Shown piece by piece: positions 1 to 12,022 of a stretch of 64,000 nt of DNA. The notes under the pieces were generated by a model that was not told the DNA's origin, searched no databases, and saw nothing but the letters and a program-made list of their open reading frames with translations. Source of the DNA: Bos javanicus (taxonomy: Eukaryota > Chordata > Mammalia > Artiodactyla > Bovidae); assembly GCF_032452875.1 (NCBI RefSeq), contig NC_083869.1, forward strand, positions 119,976,001 through 120,040,000. The letters run 5' to 3'. Numbering within the stretch: the first letter of the stretch is position 1; each line of letters begins with the position of its first letter. Both the position numbers and the translations under genes were made by a program.

Positions 1-1630
1 GGACAGAAATGGTAGGGACCTAACAGAAGCAGAAGATATTAAGAAGACTTGGCAAGAATACACAGAACAAGTACCAAAAAGTACAAAAAAGAACTTCACA
101 ATCCAGATAATCATGATGGTGTGATCACTCACTTAGAGCCAGATATCCTGGAATGTGAAGTCAAGTGGGCCTTAGGAAGCATCATTACAAACAAAGCTAG
201 TGGAGGTGACAGAATTCCAGTTGAGCTATTTCAAATCCTGGAAGATGATGCTGTGAAAGTAGTGCACTCAGTATGCCAGCAAATTTGGAAAAGTCAGCAG
301 TGACCACAGGACTGGAAAAAATCAGTTTTCATTCCAATCCCAAAGAAAGGCAATGCCAAAGAATGCTCAAACTACTGCACAATTGCACTCATCTCACACG
401 CTAGGAAAGTAATGCTCAAAATTCTCCAAGCCAGGCTTCAGCAATACATGAACCGTGAAGTTCCAGATGTTCAAGCTGGTTTTAGAAAAGGCAGAGGAAC
501 CAGAGATCAAATTGCCAATGTCTGCTGGATCATCGAAAAAGCAAGAGAGTTCCAGAAAAACATCTATTTCTGCTTTATTGACTATGCCAAAGCCTTTGAC
601 TGTGTGGATCACAATAAACTGTGGAAAATTCTTCAAGAGATGGGAATACCAGACCACCTGACCTGCCTCTTGAAAAACCTGTACGCAGGTCAGGAAGCAA
701 CAGTTAGAACTGGACATGGAACAACAGATTGGTTCCAAATAGGGAAAGGAGTACGTCAAGGCTGTATATTGTCACCCTGTTTATTTAACTTCTATGCAGA
801 GTACATCATGAGAAACGCTCGGGCTGGAGGAGGCACAAGCTGGAATCAAGATTGCCAGGAGAAATATCAATAACCTCAGATATGCAGATGACACCACCCT
901 TATAGCAGAAAGTGAAGAAGAACTAAAGAGCCTCTTGATGAAAGTGAAGGAGGAGAGTGAAAAAGTTGGCTTAAAGCTCAACATTCAGTAAACTAAGATC
1001 ATGGCATCTGGTCCCGTCACTTCATGGCAAATAGATGGGGAAACAGTGGCTGCCTTTATTTTTCTGGGCTCCAAATCACTGCAGATGGTGATCGCAGCCA
1101 TGAAATTAAAAGATGCTTACTCTTTGGAAGGAAAGTTATGACCAACCTAGACAGCATACTGAAAAGCAGAGATACTACTTTGTCAACAAAGGTCTGTCTA
1201 GTCAAGGCTATGGTTTTTCCAGTGGTCATGTATGGATGTGAGAGTTGGACTATAAAGAAAGCTGAGCGCCAAAGAATTAATGCTTTTGAACTGTGGTGTT
1301 GGAGAAGACTCCTGAGAGTCCCTTGAACTGCAAGAAGATCCAACCAGTCCATCCTAAAGGAGATCAGTCCTGGGTGTTCATTGGAAGGACTGATGTTGAA
1401 GCTGAAACTCCAGTACTTTGGCCACCTGATGCGAGGGGCTGACTCATTTAAAAAGACCCTGATGCTGGGAAAGATTGAGGGCAGGAGGAGAAGGGGATGA
1501 CAGAAGATGAGACAGTTGGATGGCATGGGTTTGGGTAAACTCCGGGAGTTGGTGATGGACAGGAAGGCCATGCTGCGGTTCATGGGGTTGCAAAGAGTCG
1601 GACATGACTGAGCGACTGAACTGAACTGAA
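1..1630 (+). mobile_element. BovB LINE (RTE clade), 3' part, degenerate ORF
   Basis: This non-LTR retrotransposon fragment runs off the left edge of the window. It shows the BovB reverse-transcriptase blocks in order: FIDYAKAFDCVDH (catalytic motif), GVRQGCILSPCLFN, and LRYADDTTL with the YADD active site. It ends in the typical gactgaactgaactgaa tail at about 1630. The frame is dead: there is a TGA at 301-303, a one-base insertion near 818-822 shifts the frame before the YADD block, a TAA lies near 988-990, and there are more stops near the end. It is not a functional gene. Confidence 0.95.
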
Positions 1631-2660
1631 TGCTGTTCAACAAGAAATACTGAGAAGAGCCAACTTTAGAGGGGAGGATGGTGTGTTCAGACAAACACAT
1701 GTTGGGTTTGCAGTCTGAGAGTCATTCAGATAGAAATACCAAGAGGACAAGTGAAAGGAGTCACTTGTCCAAGGCTGGAGATGGAGATATGGGGTCATCA
1801 GTGCATGGGTCTGGGAGAGATGGCCCAGGACAGGTCACAGGCAGAGAGAAGGACCCTAGCTGGACTCCCGGGAAGATGAGGAAAATTAACCAGGAGATGA
1901 GTCCAGGAAGACTGGAGGTGAAGGCGAGTGGGTAGAGGAGGCTAAAGTCAGAAAGCCTGAGTTAAGTCAGGTAGAAGAGAACTGGAGAGTCTGGGCTTGG
2001 CAACCAGGTCACTGACGACCTTGATGAGACTAATGTCAGGGACTTTGAGGAGGGGAGGCCAGACTGCAGGTGGCAGAGAAGGGAGTGGAAAACAGGACTG
2101 GAGATGGTAATGGCGATGGAGGGTGAACAGCTCTCCTTTTGAGACAGAGAAGCAGGACATAAGGAGTGGGATGCCTGCTGAGTATTTACAAAGGATAATA
2201 CTTCAGTCATGAGAGGAAGTGGCTGGCCTGTTGAGGGCAGAAGGGGTGGGGGCTCTGTGGGGAGCAGGGGACAGTAGAACGGCTGGATGGGAGCTGACCA
2301 GGAGCCCATTGCACCCAGCTACCCTGGACTGAGCTGGAATACTGCCAAGCCTGGCTGATTTCCTCTAGCCTCTTAGATGTGGGAGCAGAAGTTGCAGTGA
2401 TCCAAATTTGGGGGTTTGCTGCGAGGGAGGACATGGTGGGCACCAGGGCAAGGGCGCTGGGACCTTGCTTCCCCTTAAATCTGTTTCTTCTCCGTCTCCT
2501 GCTTTTATAAAGGCATCATCACCTGCTACCTAGTCAACCAAAGCTTTTTTTCAAAAGGGAATCCTGAAATCACAGTTAATTCCTTTTCCTCTCAGCACTG
2601 TTGTCATGGCCTTGTCAGTAATCTTCCCCCTCCTCCCTCTCCGTCCTGCACTTGGCTACC
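1631..2660. other. Intron, no recognisable element
   Basis: About 1 kb of moderately GC-rich, purine-rich sequence on the + strand. I recognise no repeat, exon or RNA gene. The open frames here are short and show no protein motif. Confidence 0.5.
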
Positions 2661-3110
2661 CAGCTAGTGTTCCTTCATGTACACGCAAATACCAGCTCAT
2701 GTCACTGTTCTGCTTGAAAACCTCCTCATTCCTATAGCACAGTCCACGTTTTTTGGCAGAGCTTTGTTATCAAAGCCCTTTACTTTAAGATTAGCACCCA
2801 GCCTCCTTTCTCTCCTTCCCCACCTCCAAGTGCCACTTTTCCCAACACACACGTGCGCGTGCACACACACACACACACCCTAATGAGACTTCTCCCAACA
2901 CACACACATGCACAACACCCTAATGGGATCTGGCCACTCCTCGCTTTGCATGTCTACTGCACTCTACCCTGCGTCCCGGACCCCGCTTGCCCTCTGCCCT
3001 CCCCTTAGAACGCCTGGCCTCCCTGGATACTCCTGTGTCAGAATTTCATTCAAGAGCATGATGAAACCTCTGTGGAGCTTTCCTTTCCTCCTGGCAGAAT
3101 GAACTGTTCC
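2661..3110 (+). mobile_element. LINE-2 (L2) fossil fragment
   Basis: The phrase pattern 'tgttctgcttgaaaacctcc...' followed by pyrimidine-rich text and '...ctcctgtgtcagaatttcattcaag' follows the 3' region of mammalian L2. It is old and diverged, interrupted by a CA-rich tract. Confidence 0.5.
2842..2911 (+). repeat. (CA)n-rich microsatellite, interrupted
   Basis: Alternating purine-pyrimidine tract (acgtgcgcgtg then a CA run), interrupted by ccctaatgagacttctccc, then a second short CA run. Confidence 0.85.
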
Positions 3111-4011
3111 TACTCTATTAGCAGATTGTCTTCATGTGCCTAATGCAATAAACATCATGGCTTGTGGATGTAATTCTCCTTTTTGCTTGTTTCCTAAAAG
3201 CAGGGCATTCCTCAGACATCTCTGTATCCTGAGTATCATGAATGGTACCCTGCATTTGAAAACTGCTTGATCTAGTCAGCCTAAGCATCTTGTTACAGAC
3301 TTTTCATGTTTCTCTCCCCTTTTTCTGTTTCTTGCCTTGCCCTTTTTATTTCCATCATGCTTCAGCCCTTATTTGTAGGTTGCCTGTATACTTAAAAGCT
3401 GACATATAAACTTATACCACATGTCCTCCTGTGATGTCTGTTTCTTTAGAATTAGGTTTTCCTTTCCCTCATCACAGTCAAGGTTTTGAGTCCATCTCAT
3501 CATGTCTCAGTGATCGTGTAAGATGACTGAATTACATCCATGACCATGACATTTGTCCCTGTACCTCTAAGAGTTGGCATATCTGAGACTCACTTCTTCC
3601 CCAGTATTTTCTTGCATGAGTCTGTTGTATAGCCTGTACTACTCTTCTCATTTCATACCTACAGGCTTCCATAGTAACTTGTTTATTGCTTTTATTTGTC
3701 GTTTTTATCCATCTCCTTCTTGTTTGATCCTTACCATTTCCAAATTCAATGAGTGCTAATTTTCTGATAAAATTTACCTACTGAATGAACCTTAACATGA
3801 TAGTGAAAAGCAACAATAACAAAACTGGTTTATGATATAAAAGCCAGAACTTTTTTCCTTTAATTATTTTGACAAACAGGCTTGCTAGTTAAGAAAGGGC
3901 TTTTTAGCAGCCAAGCACATCTGCAGTGACAATATGATCATCTGTTAGTTTGGAGAAATGGGAAGTTGGTATTACAAAAATCCAAGTGTCCCTTTGGTAA
4001 CAGATCTTAAT
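3111..4011. other. Intron, no recognisable element
   Basis: AT-rich, pyrimidine-biased sequence. Possible remnants of old repeats, but none I can name. Confidence 0.4.
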
Positions 4012-5519
4012 TAATGGTATGTTTCAGTTTAGTTCAGTCACTCAGTTGTGTCCAACTCTTTGCGACCCCATGAACCTCAGCACACCAGGCCTCCCTGTCC
4101 ATCACCAACTCCTGGAGTTCACTCAAACTCATGTCCATTGAGTCGGTGATGCCATCCAGCCATCTCATCCTCTGTCGTCCCCTTCTCCTCCTGCCCTCAA
4201 TCTTTCCCAGCATCAGGGTCTTTTCAAATGAGTCAGCTCTTCGCATCAGGTAGCCAAAGTATTGGAGTTTCAGCTTCAACATCAGTCCTTCCAAAGAACA
4301 CCCAGGACTGATCTCCTTTATTTATTTATTTATTTTTTACCAAAAAATTCATCATCTTATTTTTTTTAAATTTTATTTTTAAACTTTACAATATTGTGTT
4401 AGTTTTGCCCAACATTGAAATGATCTCCTTTAGGATGGACTGGTTGAATCTCCTTGCAGTCCAAGGGACTCTCAAGAGTCTTCTCCAACACCACAGTTCA
4501 AAAGCATCAATTCTTCAGTGCTCAGCTTTCTTCACAGTCCAACTCTCACATCCATACATGACCACGGGAAAAACCAAAGCTTTGACTAGACGGACCTTTG
4601 TTGGCAAAGTAATATCTCTGCTTTTCAGTATACTATCTGGGTTGGCCATAACTTTCCTTCCAAGGAGTAAGCGTCTTTTAATTTCATAGCTGCAGTCACC
4701 ATCTGCAGTGATTTTGGAACCCAAAAAATAAAGTCTGACACTGTTTCCACTGTTTCCCCATCTATTTGCCATGAAATGATGGGACCGGATGCCATGATCT
4801 TCATTTTCTGAATGTTGAGCTTTAAGCCACCTTTTTCACTCTCCTCTTTGACTTTCATCAAGAGGCTTTTTAGTTCCTCTTCACTTTCTGCCATAAGGAT
4901 GGTGTCATCTGCATATCTGAGGTTATTGATATTTTTCAAGTGGAAGTGAGAAATAGATTTAAGGGACTAGATCTGATAGAGTGCTGATAAACTATGGATG
5001 GAGGTTCGTGACACTGTACAGGAGACAAGGATCAAGACCATCCCCATGGAAAAGAAATGCAAAAAAGCAAAATGGCTGTCTGAGGAAGCCTTACAAATAG
5101 CTATGAAAAGAAGAGAAGCGAAAAGCAAAGGAGAAAAGGAAAAATATACCCATCTGAATGCAGAGTTCCGCAGAATAGCAAGGAGAGATAAGAAAGCCTT
5201 CCTCAGCGATCAATGCAAAGAAATAGAGGTAAACAACAGAATGGGAAAGACTAGAGATCTCTTCAAGAATATTAGAGATACCAAGGGAACATTTCATACA
5301 AAGATGGGCTCGATAAAGGACAGAAATGGTATGGACCTAACAGAAGCAGAAGATATTAAGAAGAGGCGGCAAGAATACACAGAAGAACTGCACAAAAAAG
5401 ATCTTCATGACCAAGATAATCACAATGGTGTGATCACTCACCTAGAGCTAGACATCCTAGAACGTGAAGTCAAGTGGGCCTTAGAAAGCATCACTACGAA
5501 CAAAGCTAATGGTATGTTT
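4012..5519 (-). mobile_element. BovB LINE with 5' inversion (twin-priming type) and target-site duplication
   Basis: From about 4025 to 4935 (without the nested insert) the sequence is the BovB 3' part on the - strand, from the YADD block to the tail. From about 4940 to 5506 it is an upstream BovB part on the + strand, a segment before the reverse transcriptase core (EALQIAMKRREAKSK through WALESITTNKA). The whole is bounded by the 13-bp direct repeat taatggtatgttt at 4012-4024 and 5507-5519. One target-site duplication around two oppositely oriented pieces of one LINE is the expected product of twin priming. About 0.7 kb of BovB between the two pieces is missing. Confidence 0.85.
4309..4432 (-). 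mobile_element. Short L1 3'-end insertion nested in BovB
   Basis: A T-rich head and the text 'actttacaatattgtgttag', typical of the reverse-complemented 3' UTR of ruminant L1, interrupt the BovB sequence. The 12-bp repeat tgatctccttta at 4309-4320 and 4421-4432 is the target-site duplication, so the insert is 4321-4420. The BovB text is continuous if it is removed. Confidence 0.85.
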
Positions 5520-5801
5520 AGACTTCAAAAATTGAAGAAATTTGTGTCTAATTTCCCTCCATTGGAAATGTTTGGAGGTTAGGTTGGTATATGGAGGTAA
5601 TGCCAAGGTGATACCAGGTTGTAGAAATCAGGTGACATTTTGAAAATGGGAATCAATTTTTTTAAAAAATTGTCTTATTTAAGTATAGCTGATTTCTAAT
5701 GTCATGTTAGTTTCAGGTATACAGCACAATGATTTAGTTATACATTTACATGTATATAATCTCTATATACATATAATAGATATGATTATTTTTATATATT
5801 T

Positions 5802-6093
5802 AGTATATATATCGGAGAAGGCAGTGGCACCCCACTCCAGTACTCTTGCCTGGAAAATCCCATGGACGGAGGAGCCTGGTAGGCTGCAGTCCATGGGTTC
5901 GCTAAGAGTCGGACATGACTGAGCGACTTCACTTTCACTTTTCACTTTCATGCATTGGAGAAGGAAATGGCAACCCACTTCAGTGTTCTTGCCTGGAGAA
6001 TCCCAGGGATGGGGGAGCCTGGTGGGCTGCTGTCTATGGGGTCGCACAGAGTCGGACACGACTGAGGCGACTTAGCAGCAGCAGTATATATAT
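5802..6093 (+). mobile_element. BOV-A2 SINE (dimeric) with target-site duplication
   Basis: Two tandem BOV-A units, each starting ggagaaggcagtggc / ggagaaggaaatggc and ending at gagtcggacatgactgag, with an (AGC)n tail. The 11-bp repeat agtatatatat flanks it (5802-5812 and 6083-6093). Confidence 0.92.
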
Positions 6094-6457
6094 TATATAT
6101 ATATTTATGTGTGTTTTCTTTTCAGATTCTTTTCCCTTATTGGTTATTACAAAATATCACATTTAGTTCCCTATCCTATACAGTAGGTCCCTGTTGTTTA
6201 TCTCTTTCATATATAGCAATGTGTATATGTTAGTCCCAACCTCCAAGTTGAGCTTTCTCCCTCCTTTTCTCTTTGGTAACTATAAGCTTGTTTTCTTTGT
6301 CTGTGAGTCTATTTCTGTTTTGTAAATAAGTTCATTTGCATCTTTTTTCAAGATTCCACATCATAATGCTGTTTGTCTGGTTTACTTCACTTTGTGTGAT
6401 AATCTCTGTGTCCATCCATGTTGTTGCAAATGGCATTATTCCATTCTTCTTTATCAA

Positions 6458-6699
6458 TTCAGTTCAGTTCAGTTGCTTCGTTGTGTCTGACCAATGCCCG
6501 GAGCTTACTCAAACTCATATCCATCGAGTTGGTGATGCCATCTAACCATCTCATTCAGTCTTTCCCAGCCTCAGGGTCCTTTCCAATGAGTCAGTTCTTT
6601 GCATTAGGTGGCCAACGTATTGGAGTTTCAGCTTCAACATCAGTCCTTCCAATGAATATTCAGGACTGATTTCCTTTAGGATTGACTGGTTGGATCTCT
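6458..6699 (-). mobile_element. BovB LINE 3' fragment
   Basis: Starts with the reverse-complemented (ttcag)n tail and runs about 240 bp into the BovB 3' end, stopping at 'gactggttggatctc'. Inserted in the L1 above. It is the inverted partner of the + BovB at 6796-7516. Confidence 0.92.
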
Positions 6700-6795
6700 A
6701 AAAAAACTAAATTCTTTTTTACACCTGAGTAATATTCTATTACGTATGTGTATGTTTGTACACACACACATACCATATGTTCTTTATTCATCTGT

Positions 6796-7516
6796 CCTCT
6801 TGATTAAGGTGAAAGAGAAGATGAAAAGATTGGCTTAAAGCTCAACATTCAGAAAACTAAGATCATGGCATCCAGTCCCATCACTTCATGGCAAATAGAT
6901 GGGGAAACAGTGGAAACAGTGGCTGACTTTATTTTTCTGGGCTCCAAAATCACTGTAGATGGTGATTGCAGCCATGAAATTAAAAGATGCATACTCCTTG
7001 GAAGGAAAGTTATGACCAAACTAAACAGGAGACTGAAAAGCAGAGATATTACTTTGTCAACAAAGGTAGTCTAGTCAAGGCTATGTTTTTTCCAGTGGTC
7101 ATGTATGGATGTGAGAGTTGAACTATAAAGAAGGCTGAGCACGGAAGAATTGATGCTTTTGAACTGTGGTGTTGGAGAAGACTCTTGAGGGTCCCTTGGA
7201 CTGCAAGGAGATCCAATCAGTCCATCCTAAAGGAGATCGGTCCTGGGTGTTCATTGGAAGGACTGATGTTGAAGCTGAAACTCCAGTACTTTGGCCACCT
7301 GATGCGAGGGGCTGACTCATTTGAAAAGACCCTGATGCTGGGAAAGATTGAGGGCAGGAGGAGAAGGGAATGAACAGGATGGCATGGTTGGATGACATCA
7401 CTGACTCAGTGGACATGGGTTTGGGTAAACTCCGGGAGTTGGTGATGGACAGGGAGGCCTGCGTGCTGAGGTTCATGGGGTTGCAAAGAGTCAGACACGA
7501 CTGAGCGACTGAACTG
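6796..7516 (+). mobile_element. BovB LINE 3' fragment
   Basis: Begins inside the reverse transcriptase C-terminal part (cctcttgattaaggtgaaag) and runs to the gactgaactg end. It has frame-breaking changes (for example near 7069-7074) and is not coding. Confidence 0.92.
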
Positions 7517-7793
7517 TCTGATGGCTTGGCTATTGTAAATAGTGCTACAGTGAACACTGGGATGCATGTATCTTTTTAAATTATAGTTTAAGACTGGAAA
7601 TCAACTTTAAATGGTTATCTTAAAATTTCCTCTATCCTGGAGATCTGTAAAACATAAGATAAAATTTGCTACTTTAATTTGCATAAGGTTGAAACAGAAT
7701 GTATGCTAGTGGTTTTAATCTATATTTAGAGTCACAGTCTCTCCTCAGAAAAAAGTACACAAATGTATATATTCACTACATTTTGCATAGGAC

Positions 7794-8038
7794 TTACATT
7801 TCCAGTGGACTTCCCTGGTGTGTCAGACTGGAAAGACCCCGCCGGCAATGCATTAGACCCAGGTTCAGTTCTTACACTATATCACGTATGGGTCAGGAAG
7901 ATTCCTCTGGAGAACGGAATGGCTGCACTCTCCAGTATTCATGCCTGGAGAATCCCAGGGACAGAGGCTCCAGTCCATGGGAGTCACAAAGAGTTGTACA
8001 TGATTGAGTGACTAACTCTTTCACTTTACATTTCCAGT
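7794..8038 (+). mobile_element. Bov-tA SINE with 13-bp target-site duplication
   Basis: A tRNA-Glu-derived head ('acttccctggtgtgtcagac', B-box-like 'ggttcagttct') is joined to a BOV-A body. The direct repeat ttacatttccagt at 7794-7806 and 8026-8038 bounds it. Confidence 0.93.
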
Positions 8039-8429
8039 AATATGATAGAGTGGATAGCCTGAAAAACTCTTCTTCAATAAAAACTCTTCCAGATGATGCA
8101 TCTTTTAGAAATGTATGGCTAAGGTGGCAATAAAGGGCTTGCCAGCCATTAGAAGCCAGTAGTGAAACAGGAGCAGATAACTGAAGAAAGAGGTATGTGC
8201 CAGCAGAGCTAGTGGTATCGTCTAATATCTAGTGACCTAGAAAGTTTGCTCCAGACCTGAATTAATACTCCCTGCATGGTCCATAAAATTCCAAGCCAAG
8301 CGCGTCTAGTTTAAAATGGCACCAGATGGATGGTGTTTCTAGAAATCAGTCAGAATCATAAGCATGTCTTTCCAGAAGAATTAACTCTTAGCCAGAGCCT
8401 TAAAGATTTGCCAGAGATAAAGTTCTAGT
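8039..8429. other. Intron, no recognisable element
   Basis: AT-rich sequence with no motif I can assign. Confidence 0.4.
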
Positions 8430-8545
8430 GAAACTGAATGTACAGAAAAGTTATGAAACATGGAATGATGCAGCTAAAGCAATACTTAGAGGAGATTTTA
8501 TAGCTTTAAGTGCTTATAATGAAAAAGGAGAAAGTGTAAAAATTT
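8430..8545 (+). mobile_element. Ancient L1 ORF2 fragment (probable)
   Basis: Conceptual reading AAKAILRGDFIALSAY (about 8470-8517) matches the conserved stretch after the endonuclease domain in L1 ORF2. It is short and diverged. Confidence 0.55.
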
Positions 8546-9199
8546 GAGCCAAAGGTTAGCCTCACAAAGGTTCGGAGATCAGGAAAGGTAGAAGATGACT
8601 TGCTATAGGAACATAATTGTCGGTACAAGTACTGAACCAAAATATGAGAATTATCTATTATAACTGTAACAGTAGACATTCCCTCTACTCCCCAAAGAAA
8701 CACAGCAAATAACTCAACTCTACTGTTCCTTTCATGCATGTCGTTGTGAAAGGTAGGATTCATTTACTTGAATAATAGAAGTTCCTGTTTCTACTTTTGG
8801 CCCTGCCAAAATGGAAAGCTTAAAAAGTAGAAACAAAATATCAAACATTGCTATTAGACCTCATTTTCAATTTTATAGTATTAGAGTTACTATTAATTGT
8901 CAAATTAAGGTCTTTTCCGAAAAGTCATTACTGTTTGAAAAAACTTTGCCATGTTATTGTTAACTTTGTAACAGACTTGGAAGCATATAAACATATGATT
9001 TTAAATATTCAGTTTCTGTGTTATTTTATATTTTATATCATATATATTATATTTATAGTGTTCATGTTCCATAAATGTTTCAACTATCTTTTAAATAATA
9101 ATAGAAATACAGTAAATAACTTGCAAAGTAGTAGAGAGTGCAGGAAATATAAAAAGCGCATATTAAAGTACCAAAAAATTAATAAGCACATCAAATTTA
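8546..9199. other. Intron, AT-rich, no recognisable element
   Basis: Strongly AT-rich. The 120-codon open frame starting at 8848 is a chance frame in AT-rich DNA, with no domain I can recognise. Confidence 0.45.
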
Positions 9200-9460
9200 A
9201 CTGCAGTTAAAAAGCAAAGATTGTTAGACTGGATAAATCTAGCTATATGCTGTTTATAACTACGCACTTAAAACATGAGGATGAAAAGATGAAATGTAAA
9301 AAGATGAGGAAAGCTTTCAATAAGGTACTAAGCAAAAGAAAGCTAGTATATTTTTTTATAATGTCTGACAAATAGCTCTTAAAATAGAAAACATTACTAA
9401 TTGTAAGGAAAGTATCTAAATGATAATTAGAAGGATCAGTTCATCAGAAAAGATAATGTC
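9200..9460 (+). mobile_element. Ancient L1 ORF2 endonuclease-region fragment
   Basis: The text 'attgttagactggataaat', 'agctatatgctgt' and 'aggatcagttcatcagaaa' follows, with many gaps, a degenerate L1 ORF2 endonuclease region. Orientation +. Confidence 0.5.
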
Positions 9461-9756
9461 TAAACAGTGTGTCAGGCCTTCTATAGCCTCTTGGAATTTG
9501 ACTTCATCTCTGACAAGGTACCTTAATTTAAGCCCTTAGATTCAGTCCCTCATATTCTCTTAGCCCATTGGTCATGTATGCTTGTCTCTGTTTCATTCAC
9601 TTCAACAAGCTGAACCCTGAAGTACCATGTTTCTAAGGGATGTCCTTCCTAACTACTGATTACTATACTGTAAGAGGCAACTCACACTTAATTAGGAAAA
9701 TTTCATTTATTAGCCATTGGAAATATATACCACACATGGTTTAAAAATAAGATTTA

Positions 9757-9800
9757 TGGGAATTCCCTGGTGGTCCAGTGGTTAGGACTCAGCAACACTT
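9757..9800 (+). mobile_element. Truncated tRNA-Glu-derived SINE head
   Basis: 'gggaattccctggtggtcca' followed by 'gtggttaggactc' is the 5' head of a CHR/Bov-type SINE. The body is missing. Confidence 0.75.
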
Positions 9801-10719
9801 AATCAAAAACGGTGTTCTAAATCCATTCCTTGTTTTCTAGAAGAGAACCCCTGAAACTCTTAACACAGATTTTGGAAAAGAAAAATTGCACTTTAAGGCC
9901 ATTTTCTACTTGGATCCATTTCTGGGTTTTGTCCCTGACATCTTTATGATGCCCAGCACTTCAAATACTATTCCTCCTACACTCCTCTTCTATGTGAAAT
10001 AATTTCTAATCCTGGTTTTGAAACACTGATTATTGCTCTTACTATCATTTATGTCAGAGGTCATTCTGACCTCAGGCAAATACCAGGCAACCCAAGTACT
10101 TGATCACAGACAAATCCTATTTTCATAGTATGGCTCTTGATAATGAACCTGGGAAGAGAAATGGAAAATTTCTGTAGAACCATCAGCTCATAAGAAAGTG
10201 CATGTCTTCTCCGTTCATTTAGGGCACTGGTGAGTGAACAGTTTTAACTGTCCATGTTGAATGGTCATTTCTAAATTGAATTGTACCTTGACTCAAAAAA
10301 TCCAAGTAACTGAATAGTCATGCAAAGCCTCTGGCATGGAAGTGGGCTTCTGGGATGCTTGCCAATGAGTTCCTGTTTTGAGGACACAGAATCGAAGTGG
10401 AAAGATTAAGTGGAGAGGCAGCTCCACCCCTCTAAGTCTTATTCCTATGTTCCATTCAAATCTTGCTTGCCTGATTCCTGTGGGGTCTGGGCTTTGGAAA
10501 TTCTCTTTTTTCATGGATGTCTCAGTGCACCTTGTTAAACCAAATTTGGACTGTGGCCTGTTCATCTGCTTCCAGCTCTGCTGATTGGTTCCAGTTTCCT
10601 TGCTCATTAAAGCCAAGATAATCTGGCACCCACTACTCAGGCATCCTCAAGGACCTGGCACCAGGGTAAACCTGGAGGCCAGCTAAGAAGCCTCCATGAT
10701 CCAGCACACTTGACTGCCT
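9801..10719. other. Intron, no recognisable element
   Basis: Mixed-composition unique-looking sequence. The open frames at 10293-10616 (-) and 10378-10584 (+) overlap each other on opposite strands and carry no recognisable motif. Confidence 0.45.
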
Positions 10720-10905
10720 GATGAGAGGCAGTTGTGGTCCCAAAAAGAGCACTGAAATAGGAGCAGAGCTGGGTTCTTGTCTCATTGTTGCCTCTACTAC
10801 ATCACGTAAGTTGGGGCATATCTGCAATCTCTCTGGAAGTCTCTTTCCCCAACTATATATGTGTTTGGACTGGACAGTTTCTCAAGTGTCCTGCAGTTCC
10901 AAAAT
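10720..10905 (+). mobile_element. MIR SINE fossil
   Basis: A diverged MIR core: 'gagctgggttcttgtctc', then 'gcaatctctctggaagtc' and 'tttccccaact', in the order of the MIR + strand. Confidence 0.6.
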
Positions 10906-11084
10906 ACTGAGTATATGAAAAGCTAAAGGAGCAAAACTTCATTTGTGCCTGTTGTTGCAAAAACACAACCTAGCTTTAAAGGTTTTAGCAATAAATGCCT
11001 AGAGTTGCATAGGTTACTCATGCTTTTGCACAAAGGTAGATAGTGTGGCCAAAAAATAAGAAGAGCACAGTTCATATTCTAGAG

Positions 11085-11225
11085 ATTAGAATTAACCTCT
11101 CTAGGCCTGTAAAACTTGGATAATAATGCCCAATTGGAAATTGCCTAGAAGATTAAATGAGATAATCCTTGGTACTTAGAACTGTGCCAGACAAAAAGTA
11201 AGTGCTCACTGAAAACTATCATTAG
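11085..11225 (+). mobile_element. MIR SINE fossil
   Basis: 'ttaacctctctaggcctg', 'gaagattaaatgagataat' and 'gtgccagacaaaaagtaagt' match the second half of the MIR consensus. Confidence 0.8.
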
Positions 11226-12022
11226 TATAAAAATGGAAAGTTTAAAATTGGTGCAGAATTTTAGTAAGCTTGTGCTGAAATAATAAATACTCAATTGCTG
11301 TTCAGAAATCAAGGTGAGAACAGAATAGAGAATCCAGACACAGACCCACGTGTGTATGATCACCTGGTTTGCAGCAAAGGTGCAGCATAGTGAGGAAAGG
11401 ATGGGTCCATCACCACCTGGATCAGTTGACTGTCCATATGGAAAAAAATGAACTTGGACTCCGACTTCGTGCCATACATAGAAATCAGTTTCATGTGACT
11501 CATAGCATGAAAGGTAAACATTAATGCTTCTGGAAGTGTCAGCTCTTCTCTAGAACGTTACATAGAAAAATAACCTCATGACCTTAGCAAAGATTTACGT
11601 GAGATACAAAAAGCATTAACTTCAAACAAAAAGAGTGGTAAATTAGATTTTGTTAAATTTAAGAACTGTTCATCAAAAGACATCATTAAGATAATGAAAA
11701 GGCAAGTCACAGAGGAGAGAATGTTTGTTTTACATATATTTGTGTGTGTATATATGTTTGTGTGTGTGTGTATCGAGCAAAGGATTCTTATTGAGAATAT
11801 GTAGAGTTAGACACTTTATAAAAGAAGATAGCCAGTGCCAAAAACATATGAAAAAATGCTTAACATCATTAGTCCACAGGGGAAATGGAAATTAAAACCA
11901 CAATAAGATATACTATGTTCCTACAAGAATAGTTGACAAATTTTAGAGCTGACAATACCAAATATAATGGGAATATGGATGGATCCATGGATCTAATGGA
12001 TACATTAGAACTCTCATACACT

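Larger units (their letters stand above)
5650..7590 (-). mobile_element. L1 3' region, reverse orientation, interrupted by three insertions
   Basis: The reverse-complemented L1 3' UTR and end of ORF2 can be followed through 5650-5812, 6094-6457, 6700-6795 and 7517-7590 (for example 'tatacagtaggtccctgttg', 'ctgagtaatattctatt', 'ggctattgtaaatagtgct'). The gaps are filled by a BOV-A2 SINE and two BovB fragments, all younger than this L1. Confidence 0.85.

Noticed and set aside
412..873. 153-codon frame with reverse-transcriptase motifs as a host gene
   Set aside because: It is a BovB LINE fragment with stops and a frameshift on either side, not a cellular gene.
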